Part shown: piece after piece, positions 1 through 9,292 of the stretch | How positions within the stretch are numbered: the first letter of the stretch is position 1 | How the letters are laid out: each line of letters begins with the position of its first letter | Source of the DNA: Actinomycetota bacterium | GTDB taxonomy: Bacteria; Armatimonadota; SYMT01 | Reading direction: 5' to 3' | DNA: 33,195 nucleotides | Assembly (NCBI GenBank): GCA_005805375.1 | Contig: SYMT01000528.1 | Location: 1 to 33,195, forward strand | Position numbers and translations under genes: made by a program | The notes under the pieces: generated by a model | What the model was told of the DNA's origin: nothing | Database searches by the model: none | Seen by the model: the letters and a program-made list of their open reading frames with translations, nothing else

Positions 1-410
1 AGAATCCGCCGCAGGCGCGCCTCGCACCAGGCCTTGTCCGCCGCCTCCACCCGCGCCACCTGCGTTTCGGGGAGTTCCCCGAACTTCTCGCGCAACTGGA
101 GGAGCAGGATCGCGCGCGTCGCCGCCGCTTCCCCACGGGCTTCCCCACGGGCTTCCCCGCGGGCTTCCCCACGGGCTTCCCCGCGGGCTTCCCCGCGCAG
201 TTCGTAGGGGCTGATGAGGTAGTTGACTTCCTGGAATTGTGGGGTCTGAATCATCTCCTGAAACTCCTTCTCTTCGCTCCGGTCCAGCGGCAGGTACGTC
301 TCGACTACGTGTTCCAGCAGCACCCGCCCGGCGTCGCTGACCTGGGCCTGCGCCACCCCCAGCAGGCGGTGCGCTTTGTGGCTCACGCGGCTCTCCCCCC
401 CGGTGCTGCA
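1..410 (-). pseudogene. C-terminal fragment of Rpn/PD-(D/E)XK nuclease family (transposase-like) protein, truncated by window edge and probably frameshifted
   Basis: Minus-strand open frame reads ...RVSHKAHRLLGVAQAQVSDAGRVLLEHVVETYLPLDRSEEKEFQEMIQTPQFQEVNYLISPYELRGEARGEA...AAATRAILLLQLREKFGELPETQVARVEAADKAWCEARLRRIL to the edge. Upstream in another frame is LRGLEGLQYRAQANPLGPALASLMQHR; the two join if the 7-C run at 395-401 is 6. Confidence 0.6.
127..198. repeat. 12-bp tandem repeat gcttccccRcgg, 6 copies, encoding (RGEA)n on the minus strand
   Basis: Six consecutive 12-mers read directly from the sequence; the last ends gcgc instead of gcgg. Confidence 0.9.
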
Positions 411-493
411 TCAGGGAGGCGAGTGCCGGGCCCAGGGGGTTCGCCTGGGCCCGGTACTGTAGCCCTTCCAGGCCCCTCAGGACAACACAGAGG

Positions 494-694
494 ATGCGGA
501 AGGGTGCGATCCACGAATTGGGTAAACGCGTGAACGAGGAGTCAAGCGGGTTGGAGGCGCTGACCGCCCAGTTCCGGGAGGCACTGGACCGGGAACTGGC
601 GGCCCTCCCGGATGAGGCGGTCACGAGAGACCGGATTGAGGAACGGGTGGAGCGGGTGAACACGCGGATCGGGCGAGAATCGGTTCGGGAGTGA
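494..694 (+). CDS. Small hypothetical protein (66 aa), uncertain
   Basis: ORF with plausible charged helical composition (LTAQFREALDRELAALPDEAVTRDRIEERVERVNTRIG); no recognised family. Confidence 0.3.
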   Translation: MRKGAIHELGKRVNEESSGLEALTAQFREALDRELAALPDEAVTRDRIEERVERVNTRIGRESVRE

Positions 695-999
695 GGGAGG
701 CGAGTTGCCGGACGGTGGGCCACCCGCGCCGGGACGCGCGGGGAGGCACGAGCGGCGGGAGACCGCGGACGAGAGGGTGGCGTTGCGGGCGAGTGGGCTC
801 TCCACCCCGAAGCCGGAACTGCGGTGCGCGCCCCGACCCTCCCGACGGCAGCCCCTACCCAAACTGTGAATCGCACCCGTCAATACCCGGTGACCAGGAT
901 CCCGACCCGGCCCGCCGCCGCAGTCTCTCCGAGCTGTGGAGTTGCCGTTTGGCTCCGAAGCGCGTACACTCACCCGGCGGCTATTCGACTGGAGATTCC

Positions 1000-2670
1000 A
1001 TGCTGCGCGCCCGGCTGATCCTGCCTCTCGTCGCGATTCTGGCCCTCACCGGGTTCCTCTTCCTGCGCTCACGTCCGGTTCGCGTCCAAACGGCGCGCGC
1101 CGAAACAGGAGACGTAGTGCAGGTCGTGTATGCCACCGGCAGTGTGCGGCCCGATACGGAGACACGGGTCGCGGCTGAGGCGGCGGGCCGGGTGGTGGCG
1201 CTCTTGGTGGATGAAGGGGACTCAGTCCGGGCCGGGCAGGTCGTAGCGCGCCTGGACGACACCGCGGCGCGCATCCGCCTGCGGGAAATCGAGGGGCGCC
1301 TGGCTACATCCCGTGCTCGCCTGACGCAGATGGAAGCGCCGACGGACCCATTCGATGTCCGGCGCGTCGCGGCGCAGGCTCGCGGCGCGGAGCAGAAGCT
1401 GCGCGGGGCCTCGGACCGGGTGCGTGCAGCGTCGAGCCGAGTGGATACCGTCAGCGAGACGGCGCGGGCCACCGAACTGGCGGTGGAGAGCGCCCTGGCG
1501 CGAGTGCGCGCGCTCAAGAACAGCGCCCAGGCCGCGCAATCCGGGATTGAGGCGGCGCGCCAGCGTCTGGATGCGGGCCGCTCTGAGGTCCAGCAGGCCC
1601 GCGCGAATCTCGATGCGGCCCGAGACATGATGGACCGGCGCCGGAAGTTGCTTCAGGATGGGGCCGTCGCAGAACGATTGGTGACCGAGGCGCGCACGAG
1701 CATGGAAGCCGCCGACGCCGGGTTGCGCGCCGCTCAAAGCCGTGCGCAGGCGGACGAACAGGGCGTCGTCACCGCACGCGCGAACGCAGAAGCGGCGCAA
1801 TCGCAGGTGGAAGACGCACTGGCAGGTGTCGAGACCGCGCGGGCGCAGGCCGCTGCCGCGCGCGCCCAGGTGGCGGAAACCCGCAACGCAATTCCCGAGT
1901 TGGAGCGGGAAGTGGATGCACGGCGCCAGGAACTGGAGGCCCAGCGGAGCGTCCTCGGGCAGGCAAGACGGGGTGCACGTCCCGTGGAGGTTGATGTGTT
2001 GCGCACCGAAGTCCAGACACAGCTCTCCGCGGTGGCGCAGGCCCGGGAGGACCTTGCCAAATTCACGGTGCGCAGCCCCGTCACGGGGAGGGTCACGGAC
2101 CGGCCGGTGGACATCGGCGATTTCCTGCCGGCCGGTGGGCGCGTGTTTACCGTGGCAAGTGAGCAGCGGCTGTACGTGCAGGCTGATGTGGATGAGGCGG
2201 ATATCGGCCTGGTGCGTCTCGGCGCCACGGCACACTTTCAAGTTGACTCACAGCCCGGCACGTCGTACGAAGGGCGCGTGTCTCGCATCGGACGGGAAGC
2301 CGATCCCAGCTCAAAGACTTACCCGGTCGAGGTCCGCGAACTTCGGGACACGACAGGGCTTCGCCTGGGCATGACCACCGACGTCAACGTCGAGGGGCGC
2401 ACCCTGCGTGACGCGCTTCTGGTGCCGACCGCCGCGCTGCAGACGGACCAGGACAAGACTGTGGTGTGGGTAGTGGGAAGAGAGCAGCGTGTCCGCCGCC
2501 GGCCGGTGCGCATCAAGGCGAAGGACAACCGCACCGTGCAGATCCTGGAGGGCCTTCGGGTCGGCGAGCAGGTCGTACGCGATCCCGCCGGCCTCACCGA
2601 TGACCAGATCGTCGAGCTCATTCCCGAGAGCGGCGCCGCCGGGAGTGCCGGCGGCTCGAGCGGGGGCTAG
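1000..2670 (+). CDS. HlyD/MFP-family periplasmic adaptor (efflux transporter adaptor subunit)
   Basis: N-terminal TM (MLRARLILPLVAILALTGFLFL), lipoyl-like GRVVALLVDEGDSVRAGQVVARLDDT, long Ala/Arg/Glu coiled coil, then FTVRSPVTGRVTDRPVDIGDFLPAGGRVFTV. The ORF opens at 691, but the homologous region starts at the ATG at 1000. Confidence 0.9.
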   Translation: MLRARLILPLVAILALTGFLFLRSRPVRVQTARAETGDVVQVVYATGSVRPDTETRVAAEAAGRVVALLVDEGDSVRAGQVVARLDDTAARIRLREIEGRLATSRARLTQMEAPTDPFDVRRVAAQARGAEQKLRGASDRVRAASSRVDTVSETARATELAVESALARVRALKNSAQAAQSGIEAARQRLDAGRSEVQQARANLDAARDMMDRRRKLLQDGAVAERLVTEARTSMEAADAGLRAAQSRAQADEQGVVTARANAEAAQSQVEDALAGVETARAQAAAARAQVAETRNAIPELEREVDARRQELEAQRSVLGQARRGARPVEVDVLRTEVQTQLSAVAQAREDLAKFTVRSPVTGRVTDRPVDIGDFLPAGGRVFTVASEQRLYVQADVDEADIGLVRLGATAHFQVDSQPGTSYEGRVSRIGREADPSSKTYPVEVRELRDTTGLRLGMTTDVNVEGRTLRDALLVPTAALQTDQDKTVVWVVGREQRVRRRPVRIKAKDNRTVQILEGLRVGEQVVRDPAGLTDDQIVELIPESGAAGSAGGSSGG

Positions 2671-2671
2671 C

Positions 2672-3952
2672 GTGCGGGTCGTCTTTCCGCTGGCCCTGCG
2701 GTACTTGATTGCCCGGCTACGGCAGAGCCTGCTCACCATCGCCGGTGTGGCGCTGGGCGTTGTCGCGCTCACAGTAATCCAGGGAATGATGGGCGGGTTC
2801 AAACTCTCGTTTGTCGAAAAGACGCTCGGCACTGCTCCCGAAATCATGGTGCGGCGCCAGAACTTCCAGAACACCGATCCTACCGCCCCCATCCGCTCGG
2901 GCCTGGAACACCTGAAGCACGCCGTGCTGGTCGAGGTCCCCCGTCCGCCGATTCCGGACGAACCGGAGCGGATCCCGAACGGCGAGGTGCTGGAAGCCGG
3001 AATCGCGTCCGTGCCGGGTGTCGCGGCCACTGCGCCGCTGGTGACCGGGCGCGTCGTCTTCAGCTTCTCGGGCAATCCCGAGCCGGTCGTCGTCAACGGC
3101 ATCGTGCCGTCACGACACGCGCGGGTGATCGCATTCGCTGCGAAGCTCAAGGGTGGTGAGGCTGCAGACCTGGAGCGCGACACGAACGGAGTCGTGGTCG
3201 GCCGATTTCTGGCAGAGCGAATGCGTGTAGGGGTGGGCGACCGGGTGATTGCCCGCGCGATCAACGGACGTGCGGTCGGACTGCGCATCGTCGCTCTCCA
3301 CGACTCCTATGTGTATGAGGTAGACAACGGGACTGTCTGGGTGAACCTGCGCCGCGCGCAGTCGCTGCTGGGGATGCCGGGACAGATCAATGTGATCCAG
3401 GTCAAGACGGTGGACCGGGACCGGGCCGAAGAGATCGCCCGTCAGATCCAGTTCTCCACCGCGATGGACGCGGAAAGCTGGCAGGAGGCGCAGCGAAACC
3501 TGCTCGGGCTGCTCAACATGATCGTGTCCATCATGACGTTGGTGACGGTCTTCACGATGACTGTCGCCGGCTTCGGGATTGCGGGCAATCTGGTCACGAC
3601 CGTGAACGAGAAGACCTTTGATATCGGTGTCCTGAAGGCGATGGGCATGCGCACCGGCCACATCACCATGGTCTTCCTGGTCCTCGGCATCCTGATGGTG
3701 CTCATCGGGGTCTCGGTCGGGCTGGGGGGGGGATACGCGATTGTGGAGGGTCTGTCGCGTGTGAAGAGCGCGATCAAGCCGGGCCCCGGAGTGCTCGTGG
3801 CGAACGAAACGATGCCGATGGTAAAGAGCTGGACCATTTACGCCTTCGCCGGCGGGTTCGCTTTCGTCATCAGTTTTCTCGCCAGTCTCTCGCCGGCTTT
3901 GCGCGCCGCCCGTCTGGAGCCGCTCAACATCATTCGGAACGCCGCCGGATGA
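2672..3952 (+). CDS. ABC transporter permease, FtsX/MacB-LolC-like
   Basis: Start GTG 2672 (VRVVFPLALRYLIARLRQSLLTIAGVALGVVALTVIQGMMGGF); C-terminal TMs and EKTFDIGVLKAMGMRTGHI, typical of FtsX-like permeases. Confidence 0.88.
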   Translation: MRVVFPLALRYLIARLRQSLLTIAGVALGVVALTVIQGMMGGFKLSFVEKTLGTAPEIMVRRQNFQNTDPTAPIRSGLEHLKHAVLVEVPRPPIPDEPERIPNGEVLEAGIASVPGVAATAPLVTGRVVFSFSGNPEPVVVNGIVPSRHARVIAFAAKLKGGEAADLERDTNGVVVGRFLAERMRVGVGDRVIARAINGRAVGLRIVALHDSYVYEVDNGTVWVNLRRAQSLLGMPGQINVIQVKTVDRDRAEEIARQIQFSTAMDAESWQEAQRNLLGLLNMIVSIMTLVTVFTMTVAGFGIAGNLVTTVNEKTFDIGVLKAMGMRTGHITMVFLVLGILMVLIGVSVGLGGGYAIVEGLSRVKSAIKPGPGVLVANETMPMVKSWTIYAFAGGFAFVISFLASLSPALRAARLEPLNIIRNAAG

Positions 3953-5199
3953 CCTTTCCCTGGTTCGTGGCGCTGCGGCATCTCAGTGCGCGGGTGCGCT
4001 CCACGCTGCTCATTCTCCTCGGCGTCAGCCTGGGTGTCTTTGTGCTGACCGTGATGCAGTCCATGATGTTCGGGTTCCAGCGGCAGATCCTGGATACGCT
4101 GCTCACGGTGGTGCCGGGAGTACTCGTCAAGGGACGGGAGCGCGGCTACGTGGACGAAGGACGGGTGCTGCAAGGTGGACCGGACCGGGCCTACGCACAG
4201 ACCCGGTTGAAGCCCGTGAAGAAGGAGAAGGGACTCCGGAACTATCGGGCCCTTACGGAACGGATCGGGAGCCTCCCGGGGGTGGTGGCGGTAGTTCCGT
4301 GGGTGCAGGGACGAGGGCTCCTCCGCTTCGGTACCAGAAATCGGGCCGTGAGTGTGATCGGCGTGGAGGCCCCGGCGTACGATCGCGTCGTCGAATTTCG
4401 CAGCAAGGTCACGGGCAGCGTGGAGGAATTCACGCAGCGCCGGGACGGCATCATTCTGGGATACTTCCTGGCCGAGGAACTGGGGGCGGTGATCGGGTCG
4501 CGGGTGCGGATGGAGGGGGCCGAGGGGCGGGCGCTGAACCTGCGGGTGGCCGGCATCTTTCGCAGCGGCATCACGGTGGTGGATCAAACCCAGTCGTTCC
4601 TGAACCTGCGCGCGGCACAGTCACTCTTCGACCTCCCCGGCGCAGTCAGCGGGTTCGCCCTCAAGACCACGTCCACCGATCAGAGCCCGAATGTGGCGCG
4701 AGCAGTCGAGTTCGGCACCGGGCTCGAGTGCCAGAGCTGGCAGGAAGCGAACGCGAACTTTTTCAACATCATGCGCCAGCAGAATTCGACCACGTTCGGC
4801 GCGGTGATTCTGACCGTGCTCGTGGCCGGGTTCGGCATCGCCAACGGCCTCATCACTGCGGTGCTGGAGAAACGGCGGGACATCGGCATTCTCCGGGCGC
4901 TCGGAGTTACGGCACGGGGCATCGCGACGATCTTCGTGATTGAGGGAGTGGTGATCGGCCTGCTCGGCACGCTGGTCGGTCTGGGGTTGGGGGCCTGGGT
5001 GATTGACATCATGTCTCACACGCGTACCGGTGGGCGGGGCGGGTTCTCCAGTTCCGACCGCTTCATGATGCTGCGCGGTCCCGAGGTGTACCTCACATCC
5101 ACCGTCTTCGCTCTGGCCATCAGCCTGGTGGCCAGTCTCTTCCCTGCCTTCCGCGCCGCGAAATATGACCCGGTCGAGATCATCCGCACCGCGAAGTAG
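3949..5199 (+). CDS. ABC transporter permease, FtsX/MacB-LolC-like (second paralogue)
   Basis: Overlaps the preceding stop by 4 nt (ATGA). MTFPWFVALRHLSARVRSTLLILLGVSLGVFVLTVMQSMMFGF..., LEKRRDIGILRALGVTARGIATIFVIEG. Confidence 0.88.
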   Translation: MTFPWFVALRHLSARVRSTLLILLGVSLGVFVLTVMQSMMFGFQRQILDTLLTVVPGVLVKGRERGYVDEGRVLQGGPDRAYAQTRLKPVKKEKGLRNYRALTERIGSLPGVVAVVPWVQGRGLLRFGTRNRAVSVIGVEAPAYDRVVEFRSKVTGSVEEFTQRRDGIILGYFLAEELGAVIGSRVRMEGAEGRALNLRVAGIFRSGITVVDQTQSFLNLRAAQSLFDLPGAVSGFALKTTSTDQSPNVARAVEFGTGLECQSWQEANANFFNIMRQQNSTTFGAVILTVLVAGFGIANGLITAVLEKRRDIGILRALGVTARGIATIFVIEGVVIGLLGTLVGLGLGAWVIDIMSHTRTGGRGGFSSSDRFMMLRGPEVYLTSTVFALAISLVASLFPAFRAAKYDPVEIIRTAK

Positions 5200-5388
5200 C
5201 CCGACCCACCGCCCGCACGGGAAGCTCCGGGAATCTACGATCCCGACAGGGCCGGGCTAACAGCCGGATGTTGCGGGCGCAGCCATCCGTGGCGCAACGA
5301 CAAGGGGATAGCGTGTTCTACGAGCTTCACCAAGTGCAGACCAGCACCCGCCGGATCCCCTCTTGCCCTCCTGTGCGCACCCATCGGC

Positions 5389-6750
5389 CTACCACTCCAG
5401 ACCCTCCGGGCGGGTTACGGCCCACTCCACCGTGCATGGTTTGTATACCCCCCACCGGATTGAGAGCGGCGGCGTGAATGGTCCGAGTGAGCCTGACGGC
5501 CCGGCCGGCTGCAGGTCGTAGTCGCTGTTGTCCGGGCGGAACGGCACCCTGCGGCCGGCAGTATCCCGTACTTCCAGCACGCACAGGCCCAGGCGCTCGT
5601 TTTTCGTGGAGAGCCAGAGAAGCCCGCCGCGGGAGCCGGGAGGGGCGGTCCCGGACACTACAGAAGCCGCAAGCACCGGTCGAACCTCACCACCACCCTG
5701 CGCGACCGGAAACCGGTACCGGGGAGGCGCCTGCCACTCCGACACGCCGGCAAACGTATGCACCTCGTCAGCGTCGGCGGCACTGCGGGTTCGCACCCGG
5801 TAGAATTGGCAGCGGACCCGGTACGCTCGCTCGCCGGGCCACAGCGGAACCGCCGAGAGCAGCGTCAACGTGGGCTCCCGTTGGACATCCCCACCCCACG
5901 CGGCCCCTCCCGGTGCCGTTGGGATCGGACAGCGACCTTCGACCCGAAAGTTGCCGCTCTCGCTGACAATCTCTACGCGGCCCGGGGCCCAATCGCTGGA
6001 GACGCTCTCCGTGCAGCGGATGGATAGCCGATGCGATGCAGTCCCCACCCAGGATTCGTCTGGGCGGCGGCTCCGGAGCGGGGGTGCCACCTCCCATCGG
6101 GTGAGCAGCACGCTTCCGCCGGCGGGGTGGGCTGCAGAGGGCAGCAACGGCTGTGGTGTGGCGCGCCGAGGCGCCATACTCTGCGCTGTCCCGGCCACGA
6201 TCAGTTCGCCCTGCGGCGAGCCCGCCCCGCCCATTACCCCAAACCGAAGACGAAACGGGCCGGACGGCGGCGGCAGGCTGGGTACGTTCCAGGCAACCAT
6301 CAGGGTACGGGGGCCGGTGGCGGCGTGATAGATCGGGGTCAATTCGCCGGCCCGTCCGCCTTGGGAGACGATCCAGCCCCACCAATTCACCAGCGATCGC
6401 CTGGACGAGATTGGGCGAGTTCCCGGTGATTCGATCTCAGTCCAGACGACCGCGGCAGGATGCTCAGTGGTCGCCTCAACCGTTGGGGAGCCAACTCCCC
6501 GGGCGACGGTTGCCGGATAGAAGGTTCCGAGTAACCGACTCATCACATTCCCTCCGGCGGCACGGTGTTCCGAGCCATAGGTGATGCAGACGACTCGGAA
6601 CCGGGTCCCGTCCGAACAGACCAACGTTGGTCCCGGCCTCCCCACCCCTCCGATCCAGCCTATGGTTCCGGCAACCGTGCAGAGTATCACGAGGGCCGCA
6701 ATGAGTGCGGCCCTCCCCCAGACGCCGTTTCTCCCGCTCTCCTGTGACAT
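5389..6750 (-). CDS. Hypothetical membrane-anchored/exported protein, lineage-restricted type
   Basis: Start ATG at 6750 with purine-rich GGGGAAGGAGCCAGGA upstream; N-terminal TM (AALIAALVILCTVAGTIGWIGG), then CSDGTRFRVVCITYGSEHR. Confidence 0.7.
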   Translation of the reverse strand: MSQESGRNGVWGRAALIAALVILCTVAGTIGWIGGVGRPGPTLVCSDGTRFRVVCITYGSEHRAAGGNVMSRLLGTFYPATVARGVGSPTVEATTEHPAAVVWTEIESPGTRPISSRRSLVNWWGWIVSQGGRAGELTPIYHAATGPRTLMVAWNVPSLPPPSGPFRLRFGVMGGAGSPQGELIVAGTAQSMAPRRATPQPLLPSAAHPAGGSVLLTRWEVAPPLRSRRPDESWVGTASHRLSIRCTESVSSDWAPGRVEIVSESGNFRVEGRCPIPTAPGGAAWGGDVQREPTLTLLSAVPLWPGERAYRVRCQFYRVRTRSAADADEVHTFAGVSEWQAPPRYRFPVAQGGGEVRPVLAASVVSGTAPPGSRGGLLWLSTKNERLGLCVLEVRDTAGRRVPFRPDNSDYDLQPAGPSGSLGPFTPPLSIRWGVYKPCTVEWAVTRPEGLEW

Positions 6751-6952
6751 TCCTGGCTCCTTCCCCAGGTCAGTGTTTGGACGAATCATGTTAGCACGGT
6801 CCACGCGGAAACACTCCAATACTGAATGAGTGCTTCCGGTTCGTGTTTGCATGCATCTTCGTACGGGGAGGGGGACCGCATCGCGAAGGCGAAGACAGGC
6901 CGGTGGGAGGCGCGCATCGGGAGGACTACCCCCGCAAGGAGATCTGGACTTC

Positions 6953-8365
6953 ATGACCCCGGAAGAGTTTCGTCGGCACGGCCACGAGGTGGTGGACTGG
7001 ATTGCGCGCTATATGGAGGAGGTGGAACAGTATCCCGTCCTCGCGCGCGTGGCTCCCGGCGAGGTCCGCGCGCAACTGCCTCCGCATCCGCCGCAGCACG
7101 GGGAGCCGTTCGCGAGTCTCCTCCGGGATGTGGACGAAATCATCCTGCCGGGTATCACGCACTGGCAGTCGCCGAGCTTCTTCGCGTTCTTCCCCGCGAA
7201 CCGATCCGGCCCCTCCATCCTCGGGGACCTGCTGTCGTCGGGCCTGGGAGTGCAGGGGATGCTCTGGGCCACCGGCCCCGCCTGCACGGAACTGGAGACG
7301 CACGTACTCGACTGGCTGGTTGAGATGCTGGCGCTCCCGCCGGCGTTCCTGTCTACGGGGACCGGGGGCGGCGTGATTCAGGACACTGCGTCGAGCGCCA
7401 CACTTTGCGCACTCCTTGCCGCCCGCGAGCGGGCTACCAATGGGAACGCAAACCGTACCGGAACTCCGGTCGGGCTCACCGCCTACGCCTCCGATCAGGC
7501 GCACTCATCGGTGGAGAAAGCCGTGCGCATCGCCGGGGTGGGCTCCGAGAATCTGCGCGTGCTCCCCACCGGCCCGGCGCGCACACTGGATTCCGCAGCA
7601 CTCGAGGCGGCCATCCATGCCGATCGAGTCGCTGGTCGCACGCCCTGCTTCGTCTGCGCGACCGTCGGCACGACCTCATCCGGCGCCGTGGACCCGTTAG
7701 GCGCCGTCGGAGAAATCTGCCGGCGGGAGGGGATCTGGCTGCATGTGGACGGGGCCATGTTCGGCACGGCTGCGCTCTGTCCGGAATACCGTTTCGTGCA
7801 CGCCGGCCTGGAACTGGCCGACTCATACTGTTTCAACCCGCACAAGTGGATGCTGGTCAACTTCGACTGTGACTGCTTCTACGTTGCGGACCGCGGCTCT
7901 CTGATCCGCGCGCTCAGCATTCTGCCGGAGTACCTGAAGAATCAAGCCACGGAGAGCGGGGCGGTCATTGACTACCGCGATTGGCAAACTCCGCTGGGGC
8001 GGCGGTTTCGCGCACTGAAGCTCTGGTTCGTGATCCGCAGCTATGGCGTGTCCGGCCTGCAGGCGCTCATCCGCGAGCACGTCCGCCTGGCGCAGGCGTT
8101 CGCGGGCTGGGTAGACGCCGACCCCGATTGGGAGCGTGTCGCCCCGGCGCCCCTCAGTCTGGTCTGCTTCCGCCACCGGAGCAGTGACGCGCGCAATCAG
8201 GCGATCCTGGAGGCGGTCAACGCCTCCGGCAGCGCCTACCTCACCCACACGCGCCTGGGAGGCCGATACGTCCTGCGTCTTTGTGTGGGCCAGGCCGAGA
8301 CCCGGCTTGCGCACGTGACGGCGGCGTGGGAGTTGCTCCGCGAGGCGGCAGGACGTACGGCATGA
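6953..8365 (+). CDS. Pyridoxal-phosphate-dependent group II (aromatic-L-amino-acid type) decarboxylase
   Basis: MTPEEFRRHGHEVVDWIARYMEEVEQYPVLARVAPGEVRAQLP; PLP-lysine motif NPHKWMLVNFDCDCFYV; LHVDGAMFGTAALCPEYR. Confidence 0.93.
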   Translation: MTPEEFRRHGHEVVDWIARYMEEVEQYPVLARVAPGEVRAQLPPHPPQHGEPFASLLRDVDEIILPGITHWQSPSFFAFFPANRSGPSILGDLLSSGLGVQGMLWATGPACTELETHVLDWLVEMLALPPAFLSTGTGGGVIQDTASSATLCALLAARERATNGNANRTGTPVGLTAYASDQAHSSVEKAVRIAGVGSENLRVLPTGPARTLDSAALEAAIHADRVAGRTPCFVCATVGTTSSGAVDPLGAVGEICRREGIWLHVDGAMFGTAALCPEYRFVHAGLELADSYCFNPHKWMLVNFDCDCFYVADRGSLIRALSILPEYLKNQATESGAVIDYRDWQTPLGRRFRALKLWFVIRSYGVSGLQALIREHVRLAQAFAGWVDADPDWERVAPAPLSLVCFRHRSSDARNQAILEAVNASGSAYLTHTRLGGRYVLRLCVGQAETRLAHVTAAWELLREAAGRTA

Positions 8366-8647
8366 GTTGCGAGCCGCGATGGGGACCTGCACGGCGCGCG
8401 GGGTGGCTCCCAGCGCTCCCAGGACGCTGCGATGGACGGCCCCGGCAGAGTCTGTGGCGTAGCCCCGACTTTCCGGCGAACGTCAGTCGGCGGGCGGCAT
8501 CGCCTACCGGGTCGTCCTCCGCTAGACGGGAGTGCGATCCCTGAAACTGGGTGCAGGGATTGCGCCGCCGACTCGCGAACACCGTGACAGTGGGTGGCGG
8601 GATCGTGCGGCAGCTACCCGCACGCGTTCCTGATCTGGAGGATCACC

Positions 8648-9292
8648 ATGAAAGCACTCATTCTCTCCGGACCGAACCACGGCTTTGCCGCTGCGGTACC
8701 GGCTCTCGTCGAGGCGCTCAGCGCCGGCGCCGGGCTGCAAGTTGCGGTCACCGAGGACCGAAATGCGTATCGCGAGCCCGGAGCGTGCGATGTGTTCGTC
8801 CTCGGCACGGGGTTCACGCGGGGCGAGCGACAGGCGGACGGCTCGGTCGCCCGTGTGTCGGAGTTTACGCCGGAGCAGGAGGTGGCGCTGCAGGATTGGG
8901 TGGCCGGCGGGGGCGGCCTCGTGGGGCTGCACGGCACCGGGTGGTGGATCGGCGGACGCGCCTACGACCTCATCGGGGGCCACGCGAACTGGCATCCGCC
9001 GGGGTTGCGGTTTCCGGTAGATATCTCGGACTCGAAGCACGCGATCACCCGGGGGCTGGCATCGTTCGAGGTGGATGACGAGATCTACATGTGCGCCCAC
9101 GAACCGGACCTGCACATTCTTGCATCCACCGAATGGCAGGGACGGCGCCATCCGCTCGCGTGGGTGCGGGAGCTCGGACAGGGACGGGTCTTCTACACGA
9201 CCCTGGGACACAGTGGCGCGACCTTTGCGCAACCCGGAATGGCCGAGTTGCTGCGGCGCGCCACCCGGTGGGCCGGGAAGGGGGATGAATGA
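8648..9292 (+). CDS. ThuA-like domain protein
   Basis: MKALILSGPNHGF..., ALQDWVAGGGGLVGLHGTGWWIGGRAYDLIGGHANWHPPG, HPLAWVRELGQGRVFYTTLGHSGATF. Confidence 0.87.
   Translation: MKALILSGPNHGFAAAVPALVEALSAGAGLQVAVTEDRNAYREPGACDVFVLGTGFTRGERQADGSVARVSEFTPEQEVALQDWVAGGGGLVGLHGTGWWIGGRAYDLIGGHANWHPPGLRFPVDISDSKHAITRGLASFEVDDEIYMCAHEPDLHILASTEWQGRRHPLAWVRELGQGRVFYTTLGHSGATFAQPGMAELLRRATRWAGKGDE

Noticed and set aside
127-198. Possible CRISPR-like array from short regular repeats
   Set aside because: 12-bp units with no spacers, in frame within a coding fragment; simple tandem repeat.
1222-2241. Minus-strand 339-aa ORF
   Set aside because: Antisense to the HlyD coiled coil; no domain, composition typical of a shadow ORF.
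2311-3288. Minus-strand 325-aa ORF
   Set aside because: Antisense to the MFP/permease genes, Arg/Ser/Thr-rich artefact of high GC; the plus strand has clear families.
8366-8647. Possible small gene between decarboxylase and ThuA genes (8281-8544)
   Set aside because: Overlaps the decarboxylase end, Arg/Pro/Gly-rich with no RBS; probably non-coding.
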